A DNA stretch of 64,000 bases from Castanea sativa (Eukaryota > Streptophyta > Magnoliopsida > Fagales > Fagaceae): assembly GCF_040712315.1 (NCBI RefSeq), contig NC_134022.1, positions 2,232,001 to 2,296,000 of the forward strand, given 5' to 3'. The stretch's first letter is position 1. Every line of letters begins with the position of its first letter. The notes under the pieces were generated by a model. That model was not told the origin of the DNA, searched no databases, and saw only the letters and a list, made by a program, of their open reading frames with translations. Both the position numbers and the translations under genes were made by a program. Shown here piece by piece: positions 33,677 to 43,909 of the stretch.

Positions 33677-34660
33677 GGAATGAAAGCGGGGTGCAAAAAC
33701 CGATCTACTATGTTAGTAAGTCTTTGAATGAGGCCGAGGTGCGCTATACGCCCTTGGGAAAAAGCGCTTCGGGCCGTAGTCCATGCCACGCGCAAACTTC
33801 CTCATTATTTCCGGTCTCATACGTGGTTGTTCGACTCAACCGCCTGCCAAGGCGGTGTTACGCGATGCCGATTACTGCAGCGGGGTGGCAAAATGGGGAA
33901 CCATTTTGGGAGCCTTCGATGTCAAGTACAAGCCTCGCACCTCGGTGAAGGGCCAGGTCCTCGCTGACTTGGTGGCGGAGTTTACCGAACCATTGTTAGA
34001 AGAAACTCCAAAAGAAGCACACATGGGTGAAAAATCAGTTGGTGTGATCATGGCCGCAGTGCCCTCGGCTTGGAGAGTGTATGTGGATGGGGCTGCTAAT
34101 CTAAGAGGGTCTGGTGTTGGACTTGTTCTAATGTCCCCTGAAGGAATTGTCTTCGAAAAATCTTTGAGATTGACATTCTCGGCTACTAACAATGAGGCCG
34201 AATATGAGGCAGTCTTGGTAGGCATGCAGATGGTACGTAAGATGGGTGGGAAGGAAATTCATGTCTTCTCAGACTCTCAACTGGTGGTCGGCCAGGTCAC
34301 GGGGACCATGGAGGCTAGAGATCTAAGGATGCAGGAATATTTGGCCCAGATCAAGCGCCAGCAAACTGAATTTGACTCCTTCGCATTAACTCATATCTCT
34401 CGGAATGGAAACACCCATGCAGACTCCTTAGCTATGCTGGCAACGTCCTCAGCTCAAGGTTTACCTCGGGTTATCCTCGTTGAGGATTTACTAGAACCCT
34501 CTCTTGTCACTACTAACGCGCCTCGCATTCATCTGATAAGGCCTGGGCCTAGTTGGATTGACCCAGTTACAGCTTTTCTTAAAAGTGATATTCTTCCTGA
34601 GGACAAATCTGAAGCAGAAAAGATACGTCGAAAGGCGCCACGTTTCTGGTTGTCCGAGAC
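33677..34660 (+). pseudogene. Gypsy RNase H region: remnant of the first, and archaeal-type second RNase H
   Basis: The ordinary Gypsy RNase H is scattered over frames (QKPIYYVSKSLNEAEVRYTP at 33694, KWGTILGAFDVKYKPRTSVK at 33888). A second, well-preserved RNase H follows within 33783-34787: WRVYVDGAANLRGSGVGLVL (first catalytic D), SATNNEAEYEAVLVGMQM (E), HVFSDSQLVVGQVTGTME (D) and ISRNGNTHADSLAMLA (last D). A second RNase H of archaeal type is a known mark of the Tat lineage; the assignment here is by eye. Confidence 0.8.
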
Positions 34661-35815
34661 CAGAAGCTATATAAACGATCCTTTTCAGGACCGTACTTGT
34701 TGTGTGTACATCCCGAGTCAACAGAAGCATTACTGGAGGAATTACATGAAGGAATTTGTGGGAGCCACACTGGGGGAAGGTCCTTAGCCCATAGAGCCCT
34801 GACTCAGGGTTATTGGTGGCCCAATATGCAGAGGGAGGCTCAGGACTATGCCAAAAAATGTGATCAATGCCAGAGGTTCGCCCCTAATATTCATCAACTT
34901 GGAGGGGTTCTTAACCCTCTCTCTAGTCCTTGGCCTTTCGCACAATGGGGATTGGACATAGTAGGGCCATTTCCGAGGGCTGCAGGAAACAAAAGATGGC
35001 TGCTCGTAGGAACAGACTACTTCACTAAGTGGGTTGAAGCTGAGCTCTTAGCTAATATTCGAGATGTTGATTCCAAGAAATTTATCTGGAAAAATATTGT
35101 CACTAGATTTGGTATACCACATACACTTGTCTCAGACAATGGCGTTCAATTTGACAGCAAGGCCTTTAGGCAATATTGTGGTGACATGGGTATCATAAAT
35201 AGATACTCTACCCCAGCTTATCCTCAGGGAAATGGGCAAGCCGAGGCCGTTAACAAGGTCATAGTCAACGGGCTCAAGAAGAGGTTAGACGATGCGAAAG
35301 GCAGATGGGTAGAAGAGCTCCCTCATGTTCTGTGGACATATAGGACCACACCGCGCAGGTCCACTAGAGAAACGCCATTCTCTATGACTTATGGAGCCGA
35401 GGCGGTGATACCTCTGGAATCTGGTTTTCCTACTCTAAAGACGAGTTCTTTTAGCCCAGAGAATAACAAGGGACTCCTGGAGAAAGATCTTGATCTACTT
35501 GAGGAACGGCGTGAGGCAGCTATGGTCCAAATGACTTATTATCAACAGAAGCTAAAACAAGGATATGATGCCCACGTGAGGCTAAGGCCACTTGCACCTG
35601 GTGATCTTGTATTAAGAAAGGTTGTGGGCACCTCTAAAAACCCAGCTTGGGGTAAGTTAGGACCCAGCTTGGGGTAAGTTAGGACCCAACTGGGAGGGCC
35701 CCTATCGCATTATTTTAGTGGCAGGCATAGGGTCATATCGGCTAGCTGATCTAGATGAAAAAATTGTACCACGCCCATGGAATGTAAATAATCTTAGAAG
35801 GTATTATTATTAATG
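34661..35815 (+). pseudogene. Gypsy integrase, C-terminus shifted by a 22-bp duplication
   Basis: The zinc-binding H-H-C-C region is at about 34740-34880 (LHEGICGSHTGGRSLAHRAL, AKKCDQCQRFAP). The catalytic core has D in QWGLDIVGPFP, D in TLVSDNGVQFDSKAF and E in PQGNGQAEAVNKVI. The C-terminal part has LRPLAPGDLVLRKVVG. No chromodomain is visible. The last ~45 codons (WEGPYRIILVAGIGSYRLAD to NNLRRYYY near 35812) are in another frame because of the tandem duplication at 35640-35683. Confidence 0.9.
35640..35683 (+). repeat. 22-bp tandem duplication in integrase
   Basis: The unit acccagcttggggtaagtta(gg) occurs twice in direct succession. 22 is not a multiple of three, so the duplication itself explains the frameshift of the integrase C-terminus. 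Confidence 0.9.
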
Positions 35816-35867
35816 AAATTCGCTTTTGTTAGCTAACATTTCAAAGTTATGAGTACCTCTGATGCTT

Positions 35868-36690
35868 GCAGCTGTTATCCTTAAGAATCAAACAGAAACT
35901 TGGTTAAGTGCAGTCCTCGGACCACAAACCTTGTGGAAATTGATGTCTTGTCATTTGTTAAACAGAACCTAAGTTATGCCGGGTCCTCGGACCTCCTGCT
36001 TTGGGAAAATTAACATTTGAGGTTATCATTTTTAAGAATCAAACAGAAACTTGGTTAAGTGCAGTCCTCGGACCACAAACCTTGTGGAAATTGATGTCTT
36101 GTCATTTGTTAAACAGAACCTAAGTTATGCCGAGTCCTCGGACCTCCTGCTTTGGGAAAATTAACATTTGAGGTTATCATTTTTAAGAATCAAACAGAAA
36201 TTGGTTAAGTGCAGTCCTCGGACCACAAACCTTGTGGAAATTGATGTCTTGTCATTTGTTAAACAGAACCTAAGTTATGCCGGGTCCTCGGACCTCCTGC
36301 TTTGGGAAAATTAACATTTGAGGTTATCATTTTTAAGAATCAAACAGAGACTTGGTTAAGTGCAGTCCTCGGACCACAAACCTTGTGGAAATTGATGTCT
36401 TGTCATTTGTTAAACAGAACCTAAGTTATGCCGGGTCCTCGGACCTCCTGCTTTGGGAAAATTAACATTTGAGGTTATCATTTTTAAGAATCAAACAGAA
36501 ACTTGGTTAAGTGCAGTCCTCGGACCACAAACCTTGTGGAAATTGATGTCTTGTCATTTGTTAAACAGAACCTAAGTTATGCCGGGTCCTCGGACCTCCT
36601 GCTTTGGAAAAATTAACATTTGAGGTTATCATTTTTAAGAATCAAACAGAAACTTGGTTAAGTCTTATCTTCGGACCACGACTTTGATCA
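35868..36690. repeat. 151-bp minisatellite, about 5.3 copies, in the Gypsy accessory region
   Basis: The landmark aagaatcaaacagaaacttg recurs at about 35883, 36034, 36184, 36335, 36486 and 36637, a period of 151 bp (once 150). Each unit contains two gtcctcgga-c boxes (gcagtcctcggaccacaaac and gggtcctcggacctcctgct). The four complete inner units are almost identical. It starts directly after the integrase stop. Tandem repeats in the 3' region of Tat/Ogre elements are known and have been proposed as a source of satellite DNA. Confidence 0.95.
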
Positions 36691-37167
36691 AAGTTAACTC
36701 CTTATTATGTCTGGGTGTTAATGCGTTACTGTTTATTAACTTGGATCTTAAGTTTTATATCTTTAAGTGTTAAGCAAATTTGTGTAAGGAATGGTCCTCA
36801 GACCTTACATCCTACTAGAAACGGTGCTATACATTACAAGGGTTTGATCGTTATATGAGGTCTTTTCTTCTTTTTAATCAAGGCATTATTTAAATATCTC
36901 AAACATGTCACCTTCTGTTAAGTCTTTAATAACATGCGCATGATTATGTGGAAGTTATGATTGTGCAATCCTTGGAGTTAGATTTGTTTACTCTAAGGAA
37001 CTTTTGCTATGTATTAATGGGAAACTTTTGCAATAAGTATAAAAAGAATAAAGTAAAAACAGATGCAACACGAGTGAAAATCAAATAAAGTTGTTCTTCA
37101 TTAATCATTTGGGCATGCATTACATATAAAGGCTGAACATGGAGAAAAAGAAGCCCTAAGCTAGGTC
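36691..37167. other. Gypsy spacer between minisatellite and antisense gene
   Basis: AT-rich sequence without a recognised feature. It should include the 3' UTR of the antisense gene (transcribed from the right). Confidence 0.5.
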
Positions 37168-39709
37168 CTAAGCTTTTGGAGGAGGATCTTGCTGAGAAGT
37201 GCTGGTTCCCTCTGTCTCTTTCAGCTCCAACTCAAAAGCAGACAGAACCTTTTTTCCTTTGTCTACTACTTTCGTTGGAGGGACATTGGATTCCATGGCT
37301 TGGCTAAGGCCCTTCTCGGCATCTCCGCCTCCTTCCTTGTCTTTATTGGAACCCGAAGGTTCTGTAGGATCTGGAATTGGCTTCGGGACCATGGGAGGAA
37401 GAGCAGGAAGAGTTGTCTCAGGGGTAGGATTAGCAGCAAGAGCCTCTTCAATCTCCTGTATCTCCAGGGGAAGCCAAACGTTCTCGGACTTCCTCAGATC
37501 CGAGGATAGAGGAACTCCTGCTACGTTTAAAGCTTCCCCCCAGACTTTCTGACAATACTCCCGGCACAAAGCCGCGAAGTCCTCTGTCAGCTGCTCCTCG
37601 GTGGTTGCTACCCCTTCCTCGAAACTCGCCTGCTTGGCAGCTTGTAAAGAGATTTGGAATGAGCTGGCTTCTTCCTTCATCAGCGCAAGTTCTTTTTCCA
37701 AATCCGAGCGTTCCCGTTGGACTCGGGCGAGCTCATCATCTTTTTCACGAAGGAGCTTGCGCTGCCCTTCTATCTGGGTCTTCATAGTCTTCAAGTTTGA
37801 CTCGACCCCATTTTTCTCTCTCCTCAGCTCAGCCATCTCCGAGGTAAGCTTTTCATTCTCAGCAAGAGCTGTGCCCAAAGACTTCTCTGTCTCCAGCCTA
37901 ATCTCCAGCTCAGTCCTGGCCTTCTTCCGAGTGTCTTCTATAAATTTCTCGGCTACAAAGACCTTCTGAATGGCCTGTAACAAAGTGTGATGGAATCAGA
38001 AATAGTAAACAAACTTATGAATATTGTTAAAAGTGGAATCTTCCTAAAAAGGGGCAAACTTACCAGCGCTAAATCCCTTTTTAAAGAGAGGAATAGTTGT
38101 GGCTGGCTCATTTTTTCCAAGGTCTCCATGTCCTAGGGCAACAGAAGAGGGCGTTCCAACACTTCGGCCAAGTGGTGGGCATGGCCTTGTTGAACCGCCC
38201 TTATACTGGATTGGCAGGAGATGGGCGCGCCGTCCAGTCTTAAGTCGGGGGACCAGGTGGTCGATGCTCGGCGCACTTCGGCTTCGTCCCTGATTTCCCC
38301 GCTTTCAACTGAGCGGGCCCTACCCTTGCCTTTGTCCAGCTTCTGCTGCTGAACCGGTGGGAGTTGTTGTCGTGGTTTTTTGGGGTCCTTACTGATCGTC
38401 CCCTCAATATCCCCCTTTCTCTTCTTCTTGGGGTCCTCAGCTGGAAGTTTTGGCTCAGCTGGAGGAGGGGGAGGTGGCAAAGATGGGGGAACTTGGGACG
38501 TCCCCGTCTTTTTTTCCGCAACCTTCGCAGCTCTATTGACTAGGAGACCCTTCATCCTACCCATATCTTCCTCGGATTCATCCTCGGGTAGGGCAACTAC
38601 AAGCCCTGCAATTCCAGAGGCCTCGGTAGCTTCTTCCTCCTCGTCGGAAAGTACGACGAACTGATTCCCTCGAGGTCTCTCGGTGTCTTCAAAATGAAAT
38701 TGATCTATCTCTTCGTCTAGTGTATGTGAAGAAGACACTTGCTCTTCTGGAATAACAGTTGCCTGAGAGTGCACGGCGAGGGGAATTGCCGCTATGGGTT
38801 GGTTGTATAAAACGGTGTGAGGAGCGTCAGGGAGATCGCGGTCGTCCAAAAAGTGGGCCGGGCTACGTTTATTCTCCTTCGTCTTCGGTCACCCGCAATT
38901 ATGGCGTTTTCTATCTCCTGGAAGTCCGAGGATATGAGAGTGTACCCCAGAATGAGATGAGCAGCCCTGAGTTGTAAGTCTTCGCTAACGAACACCTCGG
39001 AGCGGAGTACTCGGTTTAGGTCTGCGATGTTACAGTGACTTAAACGAGGGCGCACGTGTTGCTTATCTGCAAAAAAGACATCAAAACAAACAAACCTGGT
39101 CAGATTCACACAGATATGTAAGAAGGTTAAGTAAATATGAATACGCATTTTTTTTTGTGTGATAGAGGAAGTTGTGTTGTGGGGAGATTAATCCTATGGC
39201 ATCGCACCTGGATCCCCCCACTCAATTGGGCAGTGGAGGCCGTCGTGCCAGTTCCTAGAGACGATCAGGTGGTCGTCCTTCATGCCTTTGTTGGATTTGG
39301 GCAGACAGGAGATTAACCTAACGACACTAGAACGGGACTTAATGTAGTAACCTACATTGGAGAGTTTATGGGACTCGTACAGAAAAACGACATCATGCCA
39401 GGAGAGGTTTAGACCCATTTGCTCGTTTAGAGCATCGACGCTACCCAAAACTCTAAAAACGTTTGGGAGGCACTGATCGGGACACAACCGGTGGTTGCGA
39501 AGGTACTCCCTAGTCACAGGTTTCATTGGGAGGGTCATCCCACCCTCTATAAAGGCTATCATTAGGATGATAACCTCTCCCTCTTTCCTAGAATCGGCCA
39601 CGGCTTCCGCCGGACAATATTCTAGACCTACGTCGCTGGGAATACGGTACTTGGCCCTAAAGCCTTCCATCCCAGCGGCGGTATCAACTAGACACTTGAA
39701 TCTTCCCAT
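37168..39709 (-). CDS. Spliced antisense accessory gene of the Gypsy element, three exons
   Basis: Exon 1 is 39709-39208 (donor CAG|GTGCGA), exon 2 39066-38064 (acceptor tcttttttgcag, donor CTG|GTAAGT) and exon 3 37974-37168 (acceptor ttgttacag). The phases match at both junctions (phase 1, then 0). Exon 1 encodes a 'putative gypsy type transposon' (Transposase_28-like) domain (FRAKYRIPSDVGLEYCPAEA, LCPDQCLPNVFRVLGSVDAL). Exon 2 encodes acidic, proline-rich and basic stretches with a PKKKRK motif. Exon 3 encodes a long coiled coil (about residues 5-120 of the exon: LETEKSLGTALAENEKL, LREKDDELARVQRERSDLEK) and a Pro/Glu tail. The intact product would be about 770 residues. This copy has a one-base frameshift at an A run (38848-38852) and a nonsense TAG at 38133-38135. 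The function is unknown. It runs against gag-pol from its own TATA box. Confidence 0.75.
38414..38431 (-). other. PKKKRK nuclear-localisation-like motif in the antisense protein
   Basis: On the minus strand the codons give EDPKKKRKGD in exon 2, identical in its core to the classical monopartite nuclear localisation signal. It suggests, but does not prove, a nuclear protein. Confidence 0.6.
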
Positions 39710-39748
39710 TACAGAGGAACGAAAGATTAAACTCTAAGAGGGAGAATG

Positions 39749-39755
39749 TTTATAG
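39749..39755 (-). promoter_or_regulatory. TATA box of the Gypsy antisense gene
   Basis: The minus strand reads CTATAAA about 43 bp before the ATG at 39709, implying a short leader of roughly 10-15 nt. It lies between the 3' LTR and the gene, so the antisense promoter is internal to the element and is not in the LTR. Confidence 0.55.
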
Positions 39756-40217
39756 TGACAGCCGAGGACAAGGACCGAGGAGAAAAGGTTAAGAATAGAA
39801 AGAGCAAGAACTTACAAAGTTGAAGGTGTGCAAATTTCCACGGTTTTCTGCAGGTAAAGTATGATGGCTGATGTTTTGATGGGATTAGCCCCTGAGGAAT
39901 TAAATGAAGGCGCAGGTTCCCGAAGCGTCACGGCATGCGGAAAAGCGGCTTCGAAATTATATTTGTCCCGCCCAAATTTTCGTAGAGTAACGAGGACCGT
40001 TGGATGCCCATCTCGCCGTTGAACGTGGGGGACAAAGTGTAACTTGCAGTAATAAATGCGCGCGTTTTTGAAAATAAAACCGCCAAGTGGCATCTTCTGG
40101 GACGCGAAACGATTTCCACACGTGCCATCACTCACAAAGTGTGTGGAGTAGGTTCTCGTCAGATCAAAACCCTATTTTTCTCCTCGGACGTCGAAAATTA
40201 GAGTTTTGAGGGGCTAT
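39756..40217. other. Gypsy spacer before the 3' LTR, upstream region of the antisense gene
   Basis: GC-richer non-coding sequence. It contains several gaggac/tcctcgg boxes like those in the minisatellite and LTR. The bases before the LTR (gttttgaggggctat) should hold the polypurine tract. Confidence 0.5.
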
Positions 40218-40967
40218 TGTGGGGAGTAAAAAGACCCTGATGGGTATATGGGCCTTTGGGTCATGCTAAGGAAGGCCGACCTGTTCCTGGGTTTAGAACT
40301 TGTTAGTACTATGGGTCGGCCCATACGCCGAGGATCCGAGGGTACAGCCGAGGATGATTTTTCCCCTCGGACGGACATCGGAGATTCCGGGACTTCATTG
40401 TAAAGGTTAGGGAATGACACGGTGAAGACCAATGGTAAAAGGGGGTGAACCCTTGAATGTCCTAGAAGCATCGATGCTAGAGAAATACCAAGGATAAAGG
40501 CTGCCACATCCACATTAAAGACCCTGCACCTACCACCCTGACCGCATTAATGGGGAAGTGACACCTGAACAGTGGAAGGGAAACTTCTGGTTACTATTCA
40601 AAGGCACTGAGAAAAGAAATATCTAGGCTAAGGGGGAATTGGGGCAACACGTGTACAAAGTATTAAAAAGAAGAGTATTTAAGGAGCAACCTAGAACTAA
40701 AAAGGGGGACGGACTACTTTGTAATCTAAAAGGAAAAGAAAAAAGAGGAAGAGATAATATAAGAACAACTCTTGGTTTACGTCCGAGGAGGTTGATTTAC
40801 AACATTCCCCGTTGTTTTCGAGTGTTTGCAATCTTTGGCTTGTCATTTAATCCTCACACACTTCCAATCTGGGTTTCAAGCCCACACTCTACAAATTCAT
40901 ATTGTTAAGGCTCATTGGGCCTGAGCCCGTAACTGTTCTTGGGGCCAGGTGCAATTGTGCACTTACA
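40218..40967 (+). repeat. 3' LTR of the Gypsy element (750 bp)
   Basis: Collinear with the 5' LTR from TGTGGGGAG to CTTACA and followed by the GGAGA target duplication. Confidence 0.93.
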
Positions 40968-40972
40968 GGAGA

Positions 40973-41097
40973 AATACTCAAATACACAGTTAAACTCTCC
41001 ATCAGGGTTCACTCAACTATTAGGCCATTTAGGCAATGACCTAAGTTCCTCAAATTGAAGAAAGTCCCCTAAAGTATATTATATTTATTTGCCTTAC

Positions 41098-41148
<51 letters not shown>

Positions 41149-41824
41149 GTAAGGCTTCTCACTTAGGGAAAAAAAACATTATATTGGCCAATAGAATGTC
41201 TTGCATATTTGCCTTACGATGTAAAACTTTTAATGAAGGCCCAAAAATTTAATAAATAAAAATTATTTTTAAATATTACTCTCTTTTAGAATGTTCAACA
41301 TTTTATTAATAGGTTTTATTATGTTTGCGGTAGTTTAAGTCTTTAAGAAAGTAAAAATATTTAATCTTCCAAAAGTTTACTCGTCCTTCCTCTCTATGTC
41401 AAAATAAAAATTAGAATTAATAGTTTTCAAGAGAAATTCATTATTGAAATACATTGTTCAATAATTGAAGTACAATATTGTCAAGAGAGACAATGATCAT
41501 CTAAAATAAGATATTTATTCTAATACTAATTGTTTCAATATTTTTAGTATTAAAATTTATAAAATACTTTTTATGAATATATGAAAATATTCCAATTAAT
41601 GTATCTCTTATAAAATATTAAGTAACAACATATTTTACATTTGTGTCTAACCCCAAAATGCATTGAGTCGACCCTAGACTAAACCCTATTCTTGCAAATT
41701 GTAAACTGTGCGAGATTTGAAAAGAATCTATTTAAAACTAAATTGAGATATTCAATAGAAATAGCATCATTTAAAATTTACAAGTTTTTAAAACTTATTA
41801 TTTTATATTTAAAATACTCTATGC

Positions 41825-41867
<43 letters not shown>

Positions 41868-42050
41868 GTGACCATATTTTGCATAAAATGTAACATGGTT
41901 AATATTTCATTATTTTGGCATGATCCTAAAAGTAATAGTACAAAAAACCTAATTTAATCGAGGTTATAGTTGTTAAAGAAACATCAAATATTAAATTGAT
42001 TTCTTTTTGCAAATAAAGTGTTCAATGACTTAATAGAAACTAATAACAAG
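40973..42050. other. Intergenic with microsatellites
   Basis: (TAA)n at 41098-41148 and (TA)n at about 41829-41862. Otherwise AT-rich with no gene seen. Confidence 0.6.
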
Positions 42051-42060
42051 GGTTGAGCCT

Positions 42061-42870
42061 AAAATTTTGAAACCCGGACTGTTCAATGAACCGTAAAAGG
42101 GAGAGGTTCAAGGTTTTTGAAGTTGGACCGAGGTTGAACCGTGATGACGTCATAATTAATTTAATAATTATTTAAAATATAAATAAATATATTAGATTAG
42201 TAAAAATTGAAAAATTACATAAAAATTTATAGGAAAAAGTTGGGTCATTTGCAAAAACTATTTTCTCTTAAATAAATTGTATTAAATTAATAATATTTAA
42301 TACAAAATAATTAAAATAAATGCTTAAAATTATGTAATATTGACTAAATTAGTACTTATAGAGATTCAAATATATCTTAATTTACAATAAATATGATATT
42401 TGTTAGATTTTCTCTTGTTATTTAAAAGATTTTAAAACATTATATCTAAAAAATAATAAATAAATATAACAAAAAAGTTTTAAAAAATATAACTAAAAAA
42501 TAATAAACTTAAACCTTAATAAGTTGGCTGTAGCATGTGTGGGATAAAAAGAAAAGGAAAAAAATAATGACTCATGAGATCTCATGAGAAACCCAACCCT
42601 ACTCACACATTTTCCCAAGCATCATAATCAAACTTTACACGTTTCCTCAAGCCACACCACATGATCAAACTTCAAACCCTATGACTTTTGCCTTCTATTC
42701 TTTTAGCTTTCATGTTTCCTCTACTGCCGCCTCTCTCTCCCTTGACCACGGTTCGAAAGGTTCACTGAAAATTAAAATTTTCAGTTTTGGTAGTTTAAAA
42801 AACTGAAATGATCGACGGTTTTTGGTTATCGCGGTCCGACCAGCCGATCTAGTCTGAGTTTCACAACCTT
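42061..42870. mobile_element. Non-autonomous Mutator-like element with 10-bp TSD
   Basis: The terminal inverted repeats aaaattttgaaacccggact and, from the right, aaggttgtgaaactcagact agree at 15 of 20 positions. The flanks GGTTGAGCCT (42051-42060) and GGTTAAGCCT (42871-42880) agree at 9 of 10 positions; 9-10-bp duplications are typical of the Mutator superfamily. The sub-ends hold ggttgaaccg / gcggtccgac-like sequence. The centre is AT-rich. No transposase. Confidence 0.75.
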
Positions 42871-42880
42871 GGTTAAGCCT

Positions 42881-43085
42881 ACTTTGACGAGGAAGGAAAG
42901 AAGACCAGTACAAAAGGCAAAGTTGCCACCGTAATCACTAAGAACAAACTAAAAAAAAAAAAAAAAAATCAAACAGAAATTCAAACCTAGGCTAACTTAA
43001 ATTGGGCTCGGCAAGGCACGGGTCTATCCCTATATGATTTTTTTTTTTACAATTAGGTCCACTTGCATGACATGTAGGCTATTCT

Positions 43086-43129
<44 letters not shown>

Positions 43130-43909
43130 AGATCCTGCTATGCAATTACAATCTTATGTGAGATATAAAGGTTGTTAGGGTATTTTTGTAAACATTTTTA
43201 CTTTTGACGCTATTAGCTTTTACAACTCACATAAAGATAATAATTAGATGGTGCAATAATCCTATCTATTGCACCAAATCCAAATCCCACCACAAGGCCA
43301 AGGACATGGCTTATGGGATTGGGATTGCCGTCGCACAAGATCGAGAGCGGCCAATGGATTTGTACGGCATGGGGACATGTGAGGTATTTAGGGGCAATGA
43401 AATTTCATGAATGAAATTTTAAAATATGAAATTCAAATTAGCACATGCATCTTGCTGTCTACACCATATCTTGAACCAATAAATGAGTCAAATGATGTGG
43501 GCGATGAAAGATAACAGGTTCTTCATGTGCCTAAACTTTTATTTTTCACTGCTTATAATTTGCCACTTTAACTAAAATTATTACAAAAGAAAAAATAATC
43601 GTAAAACTAATTTGAGCTGTTCATTAGTCATCAGATCAATGAACCCTGGTAAGCAAGCAAGTAATTGTTGTACTTAATCAGAAAAGAAAGTCTAGCTAAT
43701 TGATGCTAGAACATCTAGTATCGAACTATATATAACAATTTTATCAAGATATTATTATACACTCATGGGGCTATATACTTATATATGCTTGCTATGTGCG
43801 ATTCAAATATTTACATTGGCAGCCAGACATGCCCAAGGAAAAAGTGTATACTTAATAGACACCCCCATGCTACTATAAACTTTCAATTGCCTGTTCCATT
43901 AGAAAATAT
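42881..43909. other. Downstream region of the RLCK gene
   Basis: Contains a 41-bp T run at 43088-43128, possibly the A tail of a minus-strand retroposon. At 43249-43290 a short palindrome (ggtgcaataa...tattgcacc) resembles one end of the MITE at 45893-46112. The last part should be the 3' UTR of the kinase gene. No other gene seen. Confidence 0.5.

Larger units (their letters stand above)
29661..40967 (+). mobile_element. Complete Tat-like Gypsy LTR retrotransposon, 11.3 kb, with antisense gene
   Basis: The LTRs are 29661-30414 and 40218-40967, both TGTGGGGAG...TGCACTTACA. A perfect 5-bp target duplication GGAGA flanks the element (29656-29660, 40968-40972). A PBS follows the 5' LTR (TGGCGCCGTCCGTGGGA). 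The order gag, protease, RT, RNase H, integrase identifies Gypsy (Metaviridae). The archaeal-type RNase H and the long 3' accessory region point to the Tat/Ogre group. The 4.4 kb between integrase and 3' LTR holds a 151-bp minisatellite and a spliced gene on the opposite strand. gag and pol are broken by several frameshifts, so this copy is not autonomous. The LTRs are still very similar, so the insertion is fairly recent. Confidence 0.93.

Noticed and set aside
35868..36690. CRISPR-like array
   Set aside because: The units are contiguous 151-bp direct repeats without unique spacers, in a plant retrotransposon.
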